Shown here one piece after another: positions 18,302 to 28,949 of a stretch of 41,727 nt of DNA. The DNA lies in assembly GCA_902573735.1 (NCBI GenBank), contig CACGLH010000011.1:1-41727 (forward strand), in the 5' to 3' direction. The notes beneath the pieces were generated by a model. It did not search any database. It had not been told where the DNA came from and saw only the letters and a list, made by a program, of their open reading frames with translations. A program made the position numbers and the translations under genes. How positions within the stretch are numbered: position 1 is the stretch's first letter; each line of letters starts with the position of its first letter. The DNA comes from an uncultured Alphaproteobacteria bacterium. Lineage in GTDB: Bacteria > Pseudomonadota > Alphaproteobacteria > Rhodobacterales > Rhodobacteraceae.

Positions 18302-19956
18302 AATTTATCTCTCCAATTTTGTACAATTGGGTACCGACGGCTTAATTGGAATGATTTTTTTGTAAGATGTACACCTGGAGCAGATTGAAATCTTTTATAT
18401 TCTGATTGATAGACTAATTTTTCAATTTTTTTTACTATATTGTAATCATACCCCTTTTTTACAATTTCTGAAATTGGCATATCATTTTCAATAAGACTTT
18501 CAAGGATTGAATCAAGTACCTCATAAGGTGGTAAACTATCCTGATCAGTTTGGTTTGGACGAAGTTCCGCAGTTGGGGATTTTTCTAATATGCTTTTAGG
18601 TATAACTGAACCTTTTGGTCCTTTCATCCAGGCTTCATGGTTAGAGTTTCTCCATTTGCAAATACTGTACAATCTTGTTTTGTAAAGATCTTTTATAGGA
18701 TTGTATCCCCCACACATATCGCCGTAAATTGTCGAATATCCAACAGCTATTTCGGATTTATTCCCAGTGGTAAGTAACATACTGCCATATTTATTGGACA
18801 AAGCCATCAATAATAAACCCCTTATCCTAGATTGAATGTTTTCTTCAGTTTCATTTTCTTTTTTCCCTCGAAAAGAAGGTAAAAGGGTTTGTTTAATTAA
18901 AGAATAAATTTTTGAAATAGAAATAGTTTCGACTTTACATTCTAAATTATATACCAACTGGTCAGCATCAATTAAAGATAACTTGCTTGTATAATCTGAA
19001 GGTAATTTTACACAAGACACATTATTCTTTCCTAGAATATCTACTGCAATCGTAGCAACTAAAGCACTATCAATACCACCTGACAGTCCTATAATTACTT
19101 TATTAAAACCAGATTTAATAATATAATCTTTAGTACCCTCTGAAATTGCCCTGTAATCCTGTGATAAATCATTTTTTATGTTGAAGTTGTTATCATGTGT
19201 ATTTTTAATAAAGGGTTCTTTATTTTCAAATTCTAAGATAGGAGTTATTTGTTCAAATTGGGGGAATTGTGTAATTAGATTTCCATTATTATCCACAACA
19301 AAAGAACCACCGTCAAACACTTGGTCATCTTGACCACCAATTAAATTTAAATAAATCACAGGTATATTATTTTCCCTAGACCTCTTAAAAACTTCATTAT
19401 GTCTTTTTTTTAATTTATTTCTCTCATAAGGTGACCCGTTAGGAGAAATTAGAAGATCAGCTCCTTTCTTTTTAAGAATTTTTGAGATATCGTCATACCA
19501 TATATCTTCACAGATGGGAAAACCAATTTTTATTCCTTTAATTTCCAACAATTCTTTATGGTCAGATTGACTGAAATATCTTTTTTCATCAAATAATGTA
19601 TTATTAGGAAGATGATATTTTTTTGAAATTATATTTGCTTCACCATCTTTTAGTAATAAATAAGCATTAAATATCTGTTTTTTTTCAACTACTGGAGAAC
19701 CTAACAAAAGATAGGTATTATTAACACAGTGTTTTCCTATAAACCTTATATATTTTTCTAAATCCGTTTGAAATGCTGGACTAAAAACCAAATCTTGTAT
19801 TTGATATCCTGAAAGGAACATTTCAGGAAAGGCTAAAATGTCAACTTTGTTCTTGGATGCTTTTTTATATGTTTCCAAAATGATTTTGGAATTTTTCTCT
19901 AGATCTCCTACAATAGGATTTAGCTGTGCAAGCATTATTTTTAAATTTTTATTCAT
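18298..19956 (-). CDS. nadE: Glutamine-dependent NAD+ synthetase
   Basis: Makes NAD+ from deamido-NAD with ATP and glutamine. It has two domains in 552 residues. The N-terminal nitrilase-type glutaminase carries the catalytic triad Glu45 (AFPEMFLSG), a Lys near 112-113 (KKYHLPN) and Cys149 (GFPICEDIW). The C-terminal synthetase holds the P-loop GLSGGIDSALV (about 293) and TGNKSEIAVGYSTIYGDMCGG. NadD, which makes its substrate, lies 3 kb away on the same strand. It ends in a true TGA inside an ATGA overlap with gltX, which shows that TGA is a normal stop in this genome. Confidence 0.97.
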   Translation of the reverse strand: MNKNLKIMLAQLNPIVGDLEKNSKIILETYKKASKNKVDILAFPEMFLSGYQIQDLVFSPAFQTDLEKYIRFIGKHCVNNTYLLLGSPVVEKKQIFNAYLLLKDGEANIISKKYHLPNNTLFDEKRYFSQSDHKELLEIKGIKIGFPICEDIWYDDISKILKKKGADLLISPNGSPYERNKLKKRHNEVFKRSRENNIPVIYLNLIGGQDDQVFDGGSFVVDNNGNLITQFPQFEQITPILEFENKEPFIKNTHDNNFNIKNDLSQDYRAISEGTKDYIIKSGFNKVIIGLSGGIDSALVATIAVDILGKNNVSCVKLPSDYTSKLSLIDADQLVYNLECKVETISISKIYSLIKQTLLPSFRGKKENETEENIQSRIRGLLLMALSNKYGSMLLTTGNKSEIAVGYSTIYGDMCGGYNPIKDLYKTRLYSICKWRNSNHEAWMKGPKGSVIPKSILEKSPTAELRPNQTDQDSLPPYEVLDSILESLIENDMPISEIVKKGYDYNIVKKIEKLVYQSEYKRFQSAPGVHLTKKSFQLSRRYPIVQNWRDKL

Positions 19957-20175
19957 CTGAAATTTTGATCTGATTAAGAAAGCGAAATAGGATATTTTAG
20001 AAATTATACAATAAACATATGTTTTAAATAATTCGGGTTGATCTTTATTCCAGTTATGAAATAAATATAGTAGATTTTATATAATACAATTAAACTAATA
20101 AACGACTTTAAATTTTTCAATTCTTTTTAGAAATTATATATGTAAATTAATTCAGTAGGTAGGTTATATTATTAT

Positions 20176-21573
20176 ATGCTAATTTTGAAAACGTTTGTTT
20201 TAAATTTATTTTTTATCTTTTTTTTAGAAGTGAATTTATCTTTTGCAGATGAACAAACACAAATAAAACAATATGAAACAGGTGGTATTTACGAGGGTGA
20301 GTTTCTAGATGGAAAACAGCATGGAAAGGGAAAATATTCCTTACCCAATGGATATAACTATGAAGGTGATTGGAAAGAAGGAAAAATTGAAGGTTTTGGT
20401 AAAGCCAAATACCCCGATGGATCTTTTTATGAAGGTACATTTATAGATGGGCAACACTCAGGTGAGGGTAAAATAATTTTTCCTGATGGATCATTTTACG
20501 AAGGTAATTGGTTAGAAGGAAATTTTAATGGCTATGGAACTTTAGAATATTCAAATGGTATAACTCTTGAAGGTGATTTTTCCAAGGGATTGTTAGATGG
20601 AAAGGGCACTCAAAAAAATAAAAATGGTTACGAATATAGTGGGGACTGGAAGCTTGGTGAGAAAACTGGAATTGCAATAATAAATTATGAAGGTGGAGGT
20701 AAATATGAAGGGGGTGTTTTAAAAGGAATAAGAAACGGTAAAGGAAAATTAATCTTGTTAGATGGGTCAATTTTGGAAGGAAATTTCACCAACGGTACTA
20801 TTTCGGGAAAAGGATCTATAGTCTATGTTAATGGTGACAATTATATAGGTGAATTACTTAAAAATAATATCGAGGGCCAGGGGATTAAAAAGTTTTCATC
20901 AGGATCTAAATTTGTTGGAAATTTTAAAAATAATTTATTTCATGGATATGGGATTTATGAAACCAAAGATGGCTATAAAGCAGAGGGTAATTGGAATAAA
21001 GGACAAATCGAGGGAAAAGGAAAAATTACTTACCCTGATTTATCAGTTTACAATGGAGATTTAGTTAAGGGTATACCTAATGGAGCAGGAACTATAATTT
21101 ATGAAGATGGAAGTAATTATTCAGGACAATGGCTGAATGGCAAGATTGATGGTTTTGGAGTAGCAAAATACTCAAACGGACAAATTTATACCGGAAATTT
21201 TAAAAATGGGAAAAATCATGGTAAAGGAAAAATGATTTTTGGAGATGGTTATACATATGAGGGCTTATGGTCTAACGGATTATTTGATGGTGAAGGCATT
21301 GCCGAATATTCTGATGGATCAAAATATTTTGGTTTTTTTAAGATGGGGAAAAGGCATGGTTTTGGTAAAATAGAGATGGCTGATGGTTCTACTTTTGAGG
21401 GTAATTTTGATAATGGGCGAATAAATGGTGAGGGGGTGGCTACTTACCCCAACGGTGATAGATATGAGGGATCATTTAAAGATGGTAAAAGAGAAGGGGC
21501 AGGAAAAATTATTTATAGAAGTGGTGTGATTTATGAAGGTCAGTGGAAAAATAATAATAGAATATCTGATTAA
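20176..21573 (+). CDS. Secreted MORN-repeat protein (about 19 repeats)
   Basis: A 465-residue protein with an N-terminal signal peptide (hydrophobic residues 2-22, then LSFADEQ, likely cut after Ala). From about residue 34 to the end it is nothing but 23-residue MORN repeats of the form YEGxWxxGxxxGxGxxxxxDG; I count 18 full copies and a final partial one. Each is a beta hairpin, and the stack should form one long rod. There is no catalytic domain. MORN proteins bind lipids or scaffold other proteins; in bacteria the role is mostly unknown. It would be periplasmic or outer-membrane-associated. It diverges from nadE across about 220 bases and sits upstream of leuA. Confidence 0.92.
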   Translation: MLILKTFVLNLFFIFFLEVNLSFADEQTQIKQYETGGIYEGEFLDGKQHGKGKYSLPNGYNYEGDWKEGKIEGFGKAKYPDGSFYEGTFIDGQHSGEGKIIFPDGSFYEGNWLEGNFNGYGTLEYSNGITLEGDFSKGLLDGKGTQKNKNGYEYSGDWKLGEKTGIAIINYEGGGKYEGGVLKGIRNGKGKLILLDGSILEGNFTNGTISGKGSIVYVNGDNYIGELLKNNIEGQGIKKFSSGSKFVGNFKNNLFHGYGIYETKDGYKAEGNWNKGQIEGKGKITYPDLSVYNGDLVKGIPNGAGTIIYEDGSNYSGQWLNGKIDGFGVAKYSNGQIYTGNFKNGKNHGKGKMIFGDGYTYEGLWSNGLFDGEGIAEYSDGSKYFGFFKMGKRHGFGKIEMADGSTFEGNFDNGRINGEGVATYPNGDRYEGSFKDGKREGAGKIIYRSGVIYEGQWKNNNRISD

Positions 21574-21622
21574 TTTCATTGGTATTAAATTTTTAATATG
21601 AGTTATCTTTAGTAAATAATCT

Positions 21623-21650
21623 TTGATAGTTAATCGATTTGGTGTACTAT
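21623..21650 (+). promoter_or_regulatory. Candidate sigma70-type promoter for leuA
   Basis: TTGATA at 21623-21628, a 16-base spacer, and TACTAT at 21645-21650, about 38 bases before the leuA ATG, which has AGGAGA as ribosome site. No leader peptide rich in Leu codons or attenuator is visible in the short gap. Confidence 0.45.
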
Positions 21651-21688
21651 TTTGTAGTCTAAGCTTTATCCTTTATCAGGAGAATTAA

Positions 21689-23242
21689 ATGTATGAAAAC
21701 AAAAATGCTAAAGTGTTAATTTTTGATACTACTCTAAGAGATGGTGAGCAAAGTCCTGGAGCTACCATGTCTCTAGCTCAAAAAATAGAAATAGCCAATC
21801 TTCTTGATGAAATGGGTGTTGACATTATTGAAGCTGGATTTCCTATAGCATCTGAAGGTGATTTTGAGGCGGTATCAAAGATTGGGAAAATTATTAATAA
21901 TGCCATTATATGTGGTTTGGCAAGAGCTAGTAAACTAGATATTGAAAGGTGTTGGAGGGCTGTAGAAAATTCAAAAAAACCTAGAATACATACCTTTATA
22001 GGTACATCCCCTCTACATAGGGAATTTCAAGTAAAACTATCTAAAAATGAGGTTTTGGATAGAGTTTTTGAGACTGTAAAATTTGCTAAATCTTATTGCG
22101 ATGACGTACAATGGTCTCCTATGGATGCAACAAGAACAGAGAGTGATTTTTTAGTTGAAGTAGTAAAAATTGCTATTCAAGCTGGTGCTTCAACTATAAA
22201 TATTCCTGATACAGTAGGGTATACTGCACCAAAAGAAAGTGCTAAAATTATTGAAAACCTCTTTATCAAAATTCCTGAACTTAAAGATATTACAGTTTCA
22301 ACTCACTGTCATAATGATTTAGGAATGGCAACCGCTAATTCTTTAGCTGCTGTTGAGGCTGGGGCAAGACAGGTTGAATGTACAATTAATGGCCTAGGAG
22401 AACGTGCAGGTAATACTGCTTTAGAAGAAATTGTGATGGCATTGAAAGTAAGGAAGGATATTTTACCTTACCAAACTAACATGGAAACTAATAAATTAAT
22501 TCAAGCAAGTCGTTTAGTTTCAAAAGTTTCAGGATTTCCAGTTCAATTTAATAAAGCTGTTGTTGGGAAAAATGCATTTGCTCATGAATCTGGTATTCAT
22601 CAAGATGGTATGTTAAAGCATGCTGGTACATTTGAAATTATGAAACCAGAAGATATAGGTCTAACTGAAACAAACCTTGTTTTAGGAAAACATTCTGGAA
22701 GAGCCGCTTTGAGAAAAAAAATAAACGATTTGGGGTATAATCTTGGTCATAATCAGTTACAAGATTTATTTTATAAATTTAAATCATTGGCAGATAAGAA
22801 AAAAGAAATTTATGATGATGATTTATTAGCTTTACTATCTGACACATCAATGGGAGAACAGAACGATTATTTAAAACTTATTAGCTTGGATGTGAAATGT
22901 GGAACTAGTTCTCCTCAATCTGCCAAAGCATCTATTATGATGGATAGTAAAGAGTATACAGTTGAATCAGTTGGTGATGGACCAGTTGATGCTGTCTTTA
23001 ATTCTATAAAAAAAGTTTTTCCTCATTCAGCAAAATTACAACATTTTCAAATACATGCTGTAACAGAAGGAACTGATGCGCAGGCTACAGTTTCTGTTCG
23101 ATTAGAGGAGTCTGGGAAAATAGTAACTGGACAATCCTCAGATACTGATACAGTTGTGGCTAGTGCCAAAGCTTATATAAATTCTTTAAATAAGTTAATA
23201 TTGAGAAGACAAAAAAAAGCTCCTAAAGCTATAGCGAATTAA
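21689..23242 (+). CDS. leuA: 2-isopropylmalate synthase
   Basis: Condenses acetyl-CoA with 2-ketoisovalerate, the first committed step of leucine synthesis. The 517 residues match the bacterial long LeuA type 1. FDTTLRDGEQSPGATM (about residues 12-27) opens the TIM barrel, STHCHNDLGMATANSLAA carries the metal-binding histidines, and GERAGNTALEEIVMAL follows. The C-terminal part from about 395 (LISLDVKCGTSSPQSAKAS onward) is the regulatory LeuA dimer domain where leucine binds. It has its own likely promoter. It sits directly ahead of mreB on the same strand, a pairing with no obvious functional link. Confidence 0.96.
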   Translation: MYENKNAKVLIFDTTLRDGEQSPGATMSLAQKIEIANLLDEMGVDIIEAGFPIASEGDFEAVSKIGKIINNAIICGLARASKLDIERCWRAVENSKKPRIHTFIGTSPLHREFQVKLSKNEVLDRVFETVKFAKSYCDDVQWSPMDATRTESDFLVEVVKIAIQAGASTINIPDTVGYTAPKESAKIIENLFIKIPELKDITVSTHCHNDLGMATANSLAAVEAGARQVECTINGLGERAGNTALEEIVMALKVRKDILPYQTNMETNKLIQASRLVSKVSGFPVQFNKAVVGKNAFAHESGIHQDGMLKHAGTFEIMKPEDIGLTETNLVLGKHSGRAALRKKINDLGYNLGHNQLQDLFYKFKSLADKKKEIYDDDLLALLSDTSMGEQNDYLKLISLDVKCGTSSPQSAKASIMMDSKEYTVESVGDGPVDAVFNSIKKVFPHSAKLQHFQIHAVTEGTDAQATVSVRLEESGKIVTGQSSDTDTVVASAKAYINSLNKLILRRQKKAPKAIAN

Positions 23243-23336
23243 AAAAAATAAAGGATTCAAAATTTATTAATATGCTAATAAATAAAAAGTTAAAGAAAAA
23301 TTTAATAGTTAAAAATTTAGCAATGGGTAATTCTAA

Positions 23337-24377
<1,041 letters not shown>

Positions 24378-24420
24378 TAAAATATTAATTTGAATAATTT
24401 TAATAGAATAAAAAATAATA

Positions 24421-25272
24421 ATGTCTTTAAAGAGTCAGAGAGATTATTGGTTGATTTTTAGATATATTATTTGGATAAGTGTTTTTTTACTTTTTCTCCT
24501 TTTATTTTTTCTGTGGAGAATCGATAATTACAGAGTTGAAAGATTCAGGCTTGCAATTTTAAACTATACCATTCCAAATGTTGAATTTTTTACCTCATCG
24601 GTAAAAGTAATTGGTAGAATTTTTCTAGATATATCTTCTTTTACAAATGTATATGAACAAAATAATACTTTAAAAAAAGAATTACAGGATATGAGAAAAT
24701 GGAGAGAGGCCGCAATTCAACTGGAACAAAAGAATGCTAAATTAAGAGCTCTAAATAATTTAAAGGTTAATTCGATATTAAACTGGGTTTCAGGTGAAGT
24801 AATTGCCGATAGTGGTAGTCCATATAGTTCATCTAGTTTAATAAATGTAGGTAGAGAAGACGGAATAATTGATGGATCAGCAGTTGTAGACGGACTTGGG
24901 TTAGTGGGAAGAATATCAGGAGTAGAAAATCAGATTTCTAGAATAATTCTTTTATCTGACATAAAATCCTATGTACCTGCAATAATAGAACCAAACAATC
25001 AGGAAGCAATTGTAAGAGGTGATAATTCATCAGCACCATTAATCGATTTTGTAAGAGGAATAAAAAAAATCCAACCAGGATTTCGTGTTTATACCAGTGG
25101 AACTGGTGGTGTATTTCCACCAGGAATTTTGATTGGAAAAGTTGTGCTTTCGGCAGATAAAAAAATTAGAGTTAAGCTGTCTGCTAATATAAATAAGCTT
25201 GATTATTTGAGAGTTCTAATAAATAAAAAACAAAAAATACCATCTCAAGTTGGTGAAATAATTATTAATTAA
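24421..25272 (+). CDS. mreC: Rod-shape determining protein MreC
   Basis: Periplasmic scaffold of the elongasome, anchored by one N-terminal helix (about residues 16-36, FRYIIWISVFLLFLLLFFLW). A coiled coil follows (about 78-115, NNTLKKELQDMRKWREAAIQ), then the two beta domains, with GEVIADSGSPYSSSSLINVGREDGI-type sequence as in the family, and FRVYTSGTGGVFPPGILIGKV near the end. At 283 residues it is complete without the long disordered tail of some alphaproteobacterial MreC proteins. It binds PBP2, encoded two genes downstream. Confidence 0.93.
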   Translation: MSLKSQRDYWLIFRYIIWISVFLLFLLLFFLWRIDNYRVERFRLAILNYTIPNVEFFTSSVKVIGRIFLDISSFTNVYEQNNTLKKELQDMRKWREAAIQLEQKNAKLRALNNLKVNSILNWVSGEVIADSGSPYSSSSLINVGREDGIIDGSAVVDGLGLVGRISGVENQISRIILLSDIKSYVPAIIEPNNQEAIVRGDNSSAPLIDFVRGIKKIQPGFRVYTSGTGGVFPPGILIGKVVLSADKKIRVKLSANINKLDYLRVLINKKQKIPSQVGEIIIN

Positions 25273-25353
25273 GTTGATTAATATACTATACATGATCACA
25301 ATAAATATACGATCCAACTTATATGTTATGATAAATCATTTAAATATTTTTCT

Positions 25354-25857
25354 ATGGAAATTATTAGATATAAAAAATCGATCATTTTTATTTTAGGCAT
25401 TTTATTTGTTATTTTTCCAATTGCTCCAATTTCTCGTCAGCCATTGATAGTTGAGAAACCTGATTTCCTTGTTTGTTTGATTTTTTCTTGGTTAATACTA
25501 GACCCTAAAAATGTATCAATAACAATATTAATATCTTTATCATTAATTGCTGATATTTTTTGGTTTAGACCTATAGGATTATGGCCTATTTTTATTATGA
25601 TTGGTTCTTTATCAATAAAATATATGATGACCAAAATATCGCTAGATAATTATTTTTTAAAAATAATTTATTTTATTATATTTTTATTATGTATTGATGC
25701 TTGTTTTTTTATATCGTCCTTAGTAGGACTCACTGAAAAATTAGATTTTAATATATGGCTCAATCGTCTAATCTTTACAGTTTTATTTTTTCCTGTAATT
25801 TTTCATCTATTAGAAAATTTATTATTTAAAGATAGTAAAAAATTAAATAAAAAATAA
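25354..25857 (+). CDS. mreD: Rod-shape determining protein MreD
   Basis: A 167-residue integral membrane protein with about five to six helices and little else. Recognised mainly by size, hydrophobicity and position between mreC and mrdA; PDFLVCLIFSWLILDPKN and ADIFWFRPIGLWPIFIMI resemble the conserved MreD core. It is part of the elongasome with MreC and RodA. The gap of about 80 bases after mreC holds no gene. It ends 4 bases before mrdA starts. Confidence 0.85.
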   Translation: MEIIRYKKSIIFILGILFVIFPIAPISRQPLIVEKPDFLVCLIFSWLILDPKNVSITILISLSLIADIFWFRPIGLWPIFIMIGSLSIKYMMTKISLDNYFLKIIYFIIFLLCIDACFFISSLVGLTEKLDFNIWLNRLIFTVLFFPVIFHLLENLLFKDSKKLNKK

Positions 25858-25861
25858 AATA

Positions 25862-27781
25862 ATGGAAATTAATTCTTTAAAAAAAAATGTTTTAGAAAAA
25901 AAATATGGCCGAAGATCATTTTTGATTGGTGCAAGCCAACTTGTTTTAGTTGGTTTTCTTATTAGACATATGCGTCAAATTCAGCTTAATGAAAATGAAA
26001 AATATAAACTTTTAGCGGAAGAAAATAGAATTGATATTGAAATTTTACCCCCTTTACGTGGAATTATATTTGATAGTAAAGGCATAATATTGGCGAAAAA
26101 TAAAGAAAATTACCGTATAAAAATTTTAAGAGATAAAAATATTGATCTACCAGAACTTCTAGATAATTTTTCTCAGCTTTTGAAAATCAGTAAAGAAAGA
26201 AAAAATGAAATTATTCAAAAATTAGAAAATAAAAGGTTTAATACTTCCGTAGTTATTGCTGAAAATTTAAGTTGGAATAATTTTTTGAAAGTTTTAGTAA
26301 ATTTGCCATCATTGCCAGGAATTATTCCAGAAATTGATTTTAAAAGATATTATACTCATAAGGAAATATTAGCTCACACCCTAGGATATGTGGGAGCAAT
26401 TTCTCCTAAAGATCTTAAAGAATTGTCAAAAAATGATCCAATTATGCAGATAGAAAATTTCATGATTGGAAAAGTTGGTATTGAAAAAGGATTAGATGAA
26501 TATCTAAGAGGGCAAGTTGGTCTTGGAAAATATGAAGTTAATGCATCAGGAAAAATTATTAGAAAATTAGGAGAAGAATCTAGTTCACCTGGAAAAGACT
26601 TACATTTAACTTTAGATTCAAATTTACAAAAGTTTTCTATGTTAAGAATTAAGGAATATAGCGCTTCTGTAGTTGTCATTGATCTAAAACATGGTGGAAT
26701 AATTTGTATGGCGTCAAATCCAAGCTTTGATCCAAATAAATTTGTTGAAGGAATATCACAAAAAGACTGGGATATTTTACTTGAGAGTAAGAACCAGCCA
26801 TTAGCTAATAAAGCAATTTCAGGAAATTATCCTCCAGGATCAACTTTCAAAATGATTGTTGCTATAGCAGCATTAGAAGAAAATTTGATAAGTGAAGAGG
26901 AATTATTCGATTGTAAAGGATACTATGAATTAGAAGAGAGAAAATTTCATTGTTGGAAATATTCTGGTCATGGAAGTACCAATTTATTAAAAGGTATAGA
27001 AGAAAGCTGTGATGTATATTTTTATCACTTGGCTGAAAGAATAGGTATTGAAAAGATAGCAAATTTAGCTAAGAAATTTGGCATAGGAGTTTCACCAATA
27101 TTACCACTTTCCGGTGTATCAAAAGGTCTAATTCCTACAAAAAGTTGGAAAAAAAATTACAAAAAAGAAACTTGGTTCACTGGTGATACTCTTAATTCTG
27201 GTATTGGACAGGGTTTTGTTTTATCTACTCCAATTCAAATTGCAATTATGACAGGTAGAATTGCTACAGGTTTTGAAATAAATCCATATCTCGTAAAAGC
27301 CATTGATGGAAGGCCAACTAAAACTAATAGACAAAAAACATTAGACATAAGCGCGAGTACACTAAGTATAATTCGTAGGGCAATGTTTGGTGTTGTAAAC
27401 AACAAAAAAGGAACAGCTTATGACTCGAGAGTAATCAATAATAATAAGTTATTTGCAGGTAAAACTGGCACATCTCAAATAAGACAAATTTCAGAAGATG
27501 AAAGGAATAAAGGTATAATAAAAAATGAGGATCTTCCAAGGTATCAACGTGATCATGCACTATTTACTGGTTATGCACCTTTTGCAAAACCAAGATACTC
27601 TATAAGTATTGTTGTAGAGCATGGTGGAGGAGGTGGGAAAATAGCTGCACCTATTGCAAGAGATATTCTTCTTTATGCATTAAGTGGTTCAATACCATCT
27701 ATTCAAGAATATCCTGTTGAAAAAAGAAATGACATAAATTTAATTTTAAATAATATAAAGAAAGAAATGATATCTACATAA
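25862..27781 (+). CDS. mrdA: Penicillin-binding protein 2 (elongasome transpeptidase)
   Basis: Cross-links lateral-wall peptidoglycan together with RodA. The 639 residues comprise one N-terminal membrane helix (about 18-36), the dimerisation/pedestal domain (LPPLRGIIFDSKGIILAKN, GYVGAISPKDLKEL), and the transpeptidase domain. The active-site serine is Ser327 in PPGSTFKM, the second motif is SCD in EESCDVYFYHLAE, and KTGTSQ begins at about Lys534. It ends with TAA at 27779-27781. The rodA reading frame continues in the same frame straight after this stop, with no standard start codon before the RodA first helix (see rodA). Confidence 0.96.
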   Translation: MEINSLKKNVLEKKYGRRSFLIGASQLVLVGFLIRHMRQIQLNENEKYKLLAEENRIDIEILPPLRGIIFDSKGIILAKNKENYRIKILRDKNIDLPELLDNFSQLLKISKERKNEIIQKLENKRFNTSVVIAENLSWNNFLKVLVNLPSLPGIIPEIDFKRYYTHKEILAHTLGYVGAISPKDLKELSKNDPIMQIENFMIGKVGIEKGLDEYLRGQVGLGKYEVNASGKIIRKLGEESSSPGKDLHLTLDSNLQKFSMLRIKEYSASVVVIDLKHGGIICMASNPSFDPNKFVEGISQKDWDILLESKNQPLANKAISGNYPPGSTFKMIVAIAALEENLISEEELFDCKGYYELEERKFHCWKYSGHGSTNLLKGIEESCDVYFYHLAERIGIEKIANLAKKFGIGVSPILPLSGVSKGLIPTKSWKKNYKKETWFTGDTLNSGIGQGFVLSTPIQIAIMTGRIATGFEINPYLVKAIDGRPTKTNRQKTLDISASTLSIIRRAMFGVVNNKKGTAYDSRVINNNKLFAGKTGTSQIRQISEDERNKGIIKNEDLPRYQRDHALFTGYAPFAKPRYSISIVVEHGGGGGKIAAPIARDILLYALSGSIPSIQEYPVEKRNDINLILNNIKKEMIST

Positions 27782-27796
27782 CAAAAGGTTTCAACC

Positions 27797-28948
27797 ATAG
27801 TAGTAAGTTATACTCAAAATTATAAAGAATTACCAAAAGGCTTTGAAAAAGTTTTTTACTATCACTGGCCCCTAGTCTTTCTTATTCTTGTTGTTGGATG
27901 TTTTGGTTTTCTAATGTTATATTCTGTAGCAGATGGGGATTATGATAAATGGACTAAACCACAATTTGAAAGATTTATTATTGGTTTTGTTATAATGCTC
28001 ATAATGGGTTTTATAAGCATTGATTTTTGGCGCGCATGTTCTCCCTTTGTATATTTTTTTAGTATTATTTTACTATTCTGTGTACTTTTTTTTGGAGATT
28101 ATGGAGGAGGAGCTAAAAGATGGTTAGAATTAGGTACTTTTAGGTTTCAACCATCTGAGATAATGAAAGTTGGATTGATTATGTTTCTTTCAATTTATTA
28201 TGATTGGCTCAAACCATCAAACACATCAAAATTATTTTGGGTAATTATTCCATTTTTTTTAATTCTATTACCAGCAGCACTTATTATTCCACAACCAGAT
28301 TTAGGTACTGGTACCATTATAATTATGATCGGATTTACTATGATGTTTGCTGCTGGTGTTCATTATCTTTATTTTATTATAATCATTTTTTTTATACCAG
28401 CTCTTTTGACGCTTATATTTTTTAGTAGAGGAACAAATTGGCAATTAGTAACTGATTATCAGTTTAGTAGGATTGATACATTTATGAATCCTGGGAAAGA
28501 TCCACTAGGTGATGGATATCAGATAACTCAATCAAAAATTGCGCTAGGATCTGGTGGATTTGAGGGCAAAGGATTTATGCAAGGAAGTCAAAGTCAATTA
28601 GATTTTTTACCTTATAAACATACTGATTTTATTTTTACTTCTATTGCAGAAGAATTTGGTTTTTTTGGAGGAGTTGGTTTGCTTTTAATATACTCAATTA
28701 TTATAATTTTTTGCATATACTCTTCATTTAAAAATAAAAATAGGTTTGGGAGCTTACTAACAATTGGCCTCTCAACTATTTTTTTCTCTTATTTTTTTGT
28801 TAATATAGCTGCAGTTACTGGAATGGCACCAGTTACTGGGGTTCCTTTACCTCTAATTTCATATGGTGGTTCTGCGATGCTGGTAGTTTTAGGAATTTTT
28901 GGTTTGATACAAAGCGCGCATGTCCACAGATTAATTAAGCGAGAATAA
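27797..28948 (+). CDS. rodA: Peptidoglycan glycosyltransferase RodA, with apparent ATA start
   Basis: SEDS-family glycan polymerase partner of PBP2. Family motifs are clear: KRWLELGTFRFQPSEIMKVG, IIPQPDLGTGTI, KIALGSGGFEGKGFMQGSQSQLDFLPYKHTDF (spanning the functional loop), and GVPLPLISYGGSAM at the C-terminus. The first in-frame ATG (27914) falls inside the first membrane helix and would remove most of it. The helix (WPLVFLILVVGCFGFLMLYS) lies upstream in the same frame, and from the mrdA TAA to 27914 there is no ATG, GTG or TTG. I place the start at ATA 27797, which has AAGG 8 bases upstream and gives 383 residues, the normal RodA length. Alternatives are a base change from ATG, or readthrough from mrdA. 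Confidence 0.85.
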   Translation: MVVSYTQNYKELPKGFEKVFYYHWPLVFLILVVGCFGFLMLYSVADGDYDKWTKPQFERFIIGFVIMLIMGFISIDFWRACSPFVYFFSIILLFCVLFFGDYGGGAKRWLELGTFRFQPSEIMKVGLIMFLSIYYDWLKPSNTSKLFWVIIPFFLILLPAALIIPQPDLGTGTIIIMIGFTMMFAAGVHYLYFIIIIFFIPALLTLIFFSRGTNWQLVTDYQFSRIDTFMNPGKDPLGDGYQITQSKIALGSGGFEGKGFMQGSQSQLDFLPYKHTDFIFTSIAEEFGFFGGVGLLLIYSIIIIFCIYSSFKNKNRFGSLLTIGLSTIFFSYFFVNIAAVTGMAPVTGVPLPLISYGGSAMLVVLGIFGLIQSAHVHRLIKRE

Positions 28949-28949
28949 A

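Noticed and set aside
20213-20770. Reverse-strand ORFs inside the MORN gene
   Set aside because: They are mirror frames produced by the repeated Gly/Tyr/Asp codons of the MORN repeats and have no protein features of their own.
20278-21560. DNA tandem repeats or a CRISPR-like array in the MORN gene
   Set aside because: The roughly 69-base periodicity is that of the protein repeat. Copies differ at the DNA level and there are no spacers.
27914-28948. rodA starting at the first ATG (27914)
   Set aside because: This would cut away most of the first membrane helix, which is plainly encoded upstream in the same frame.
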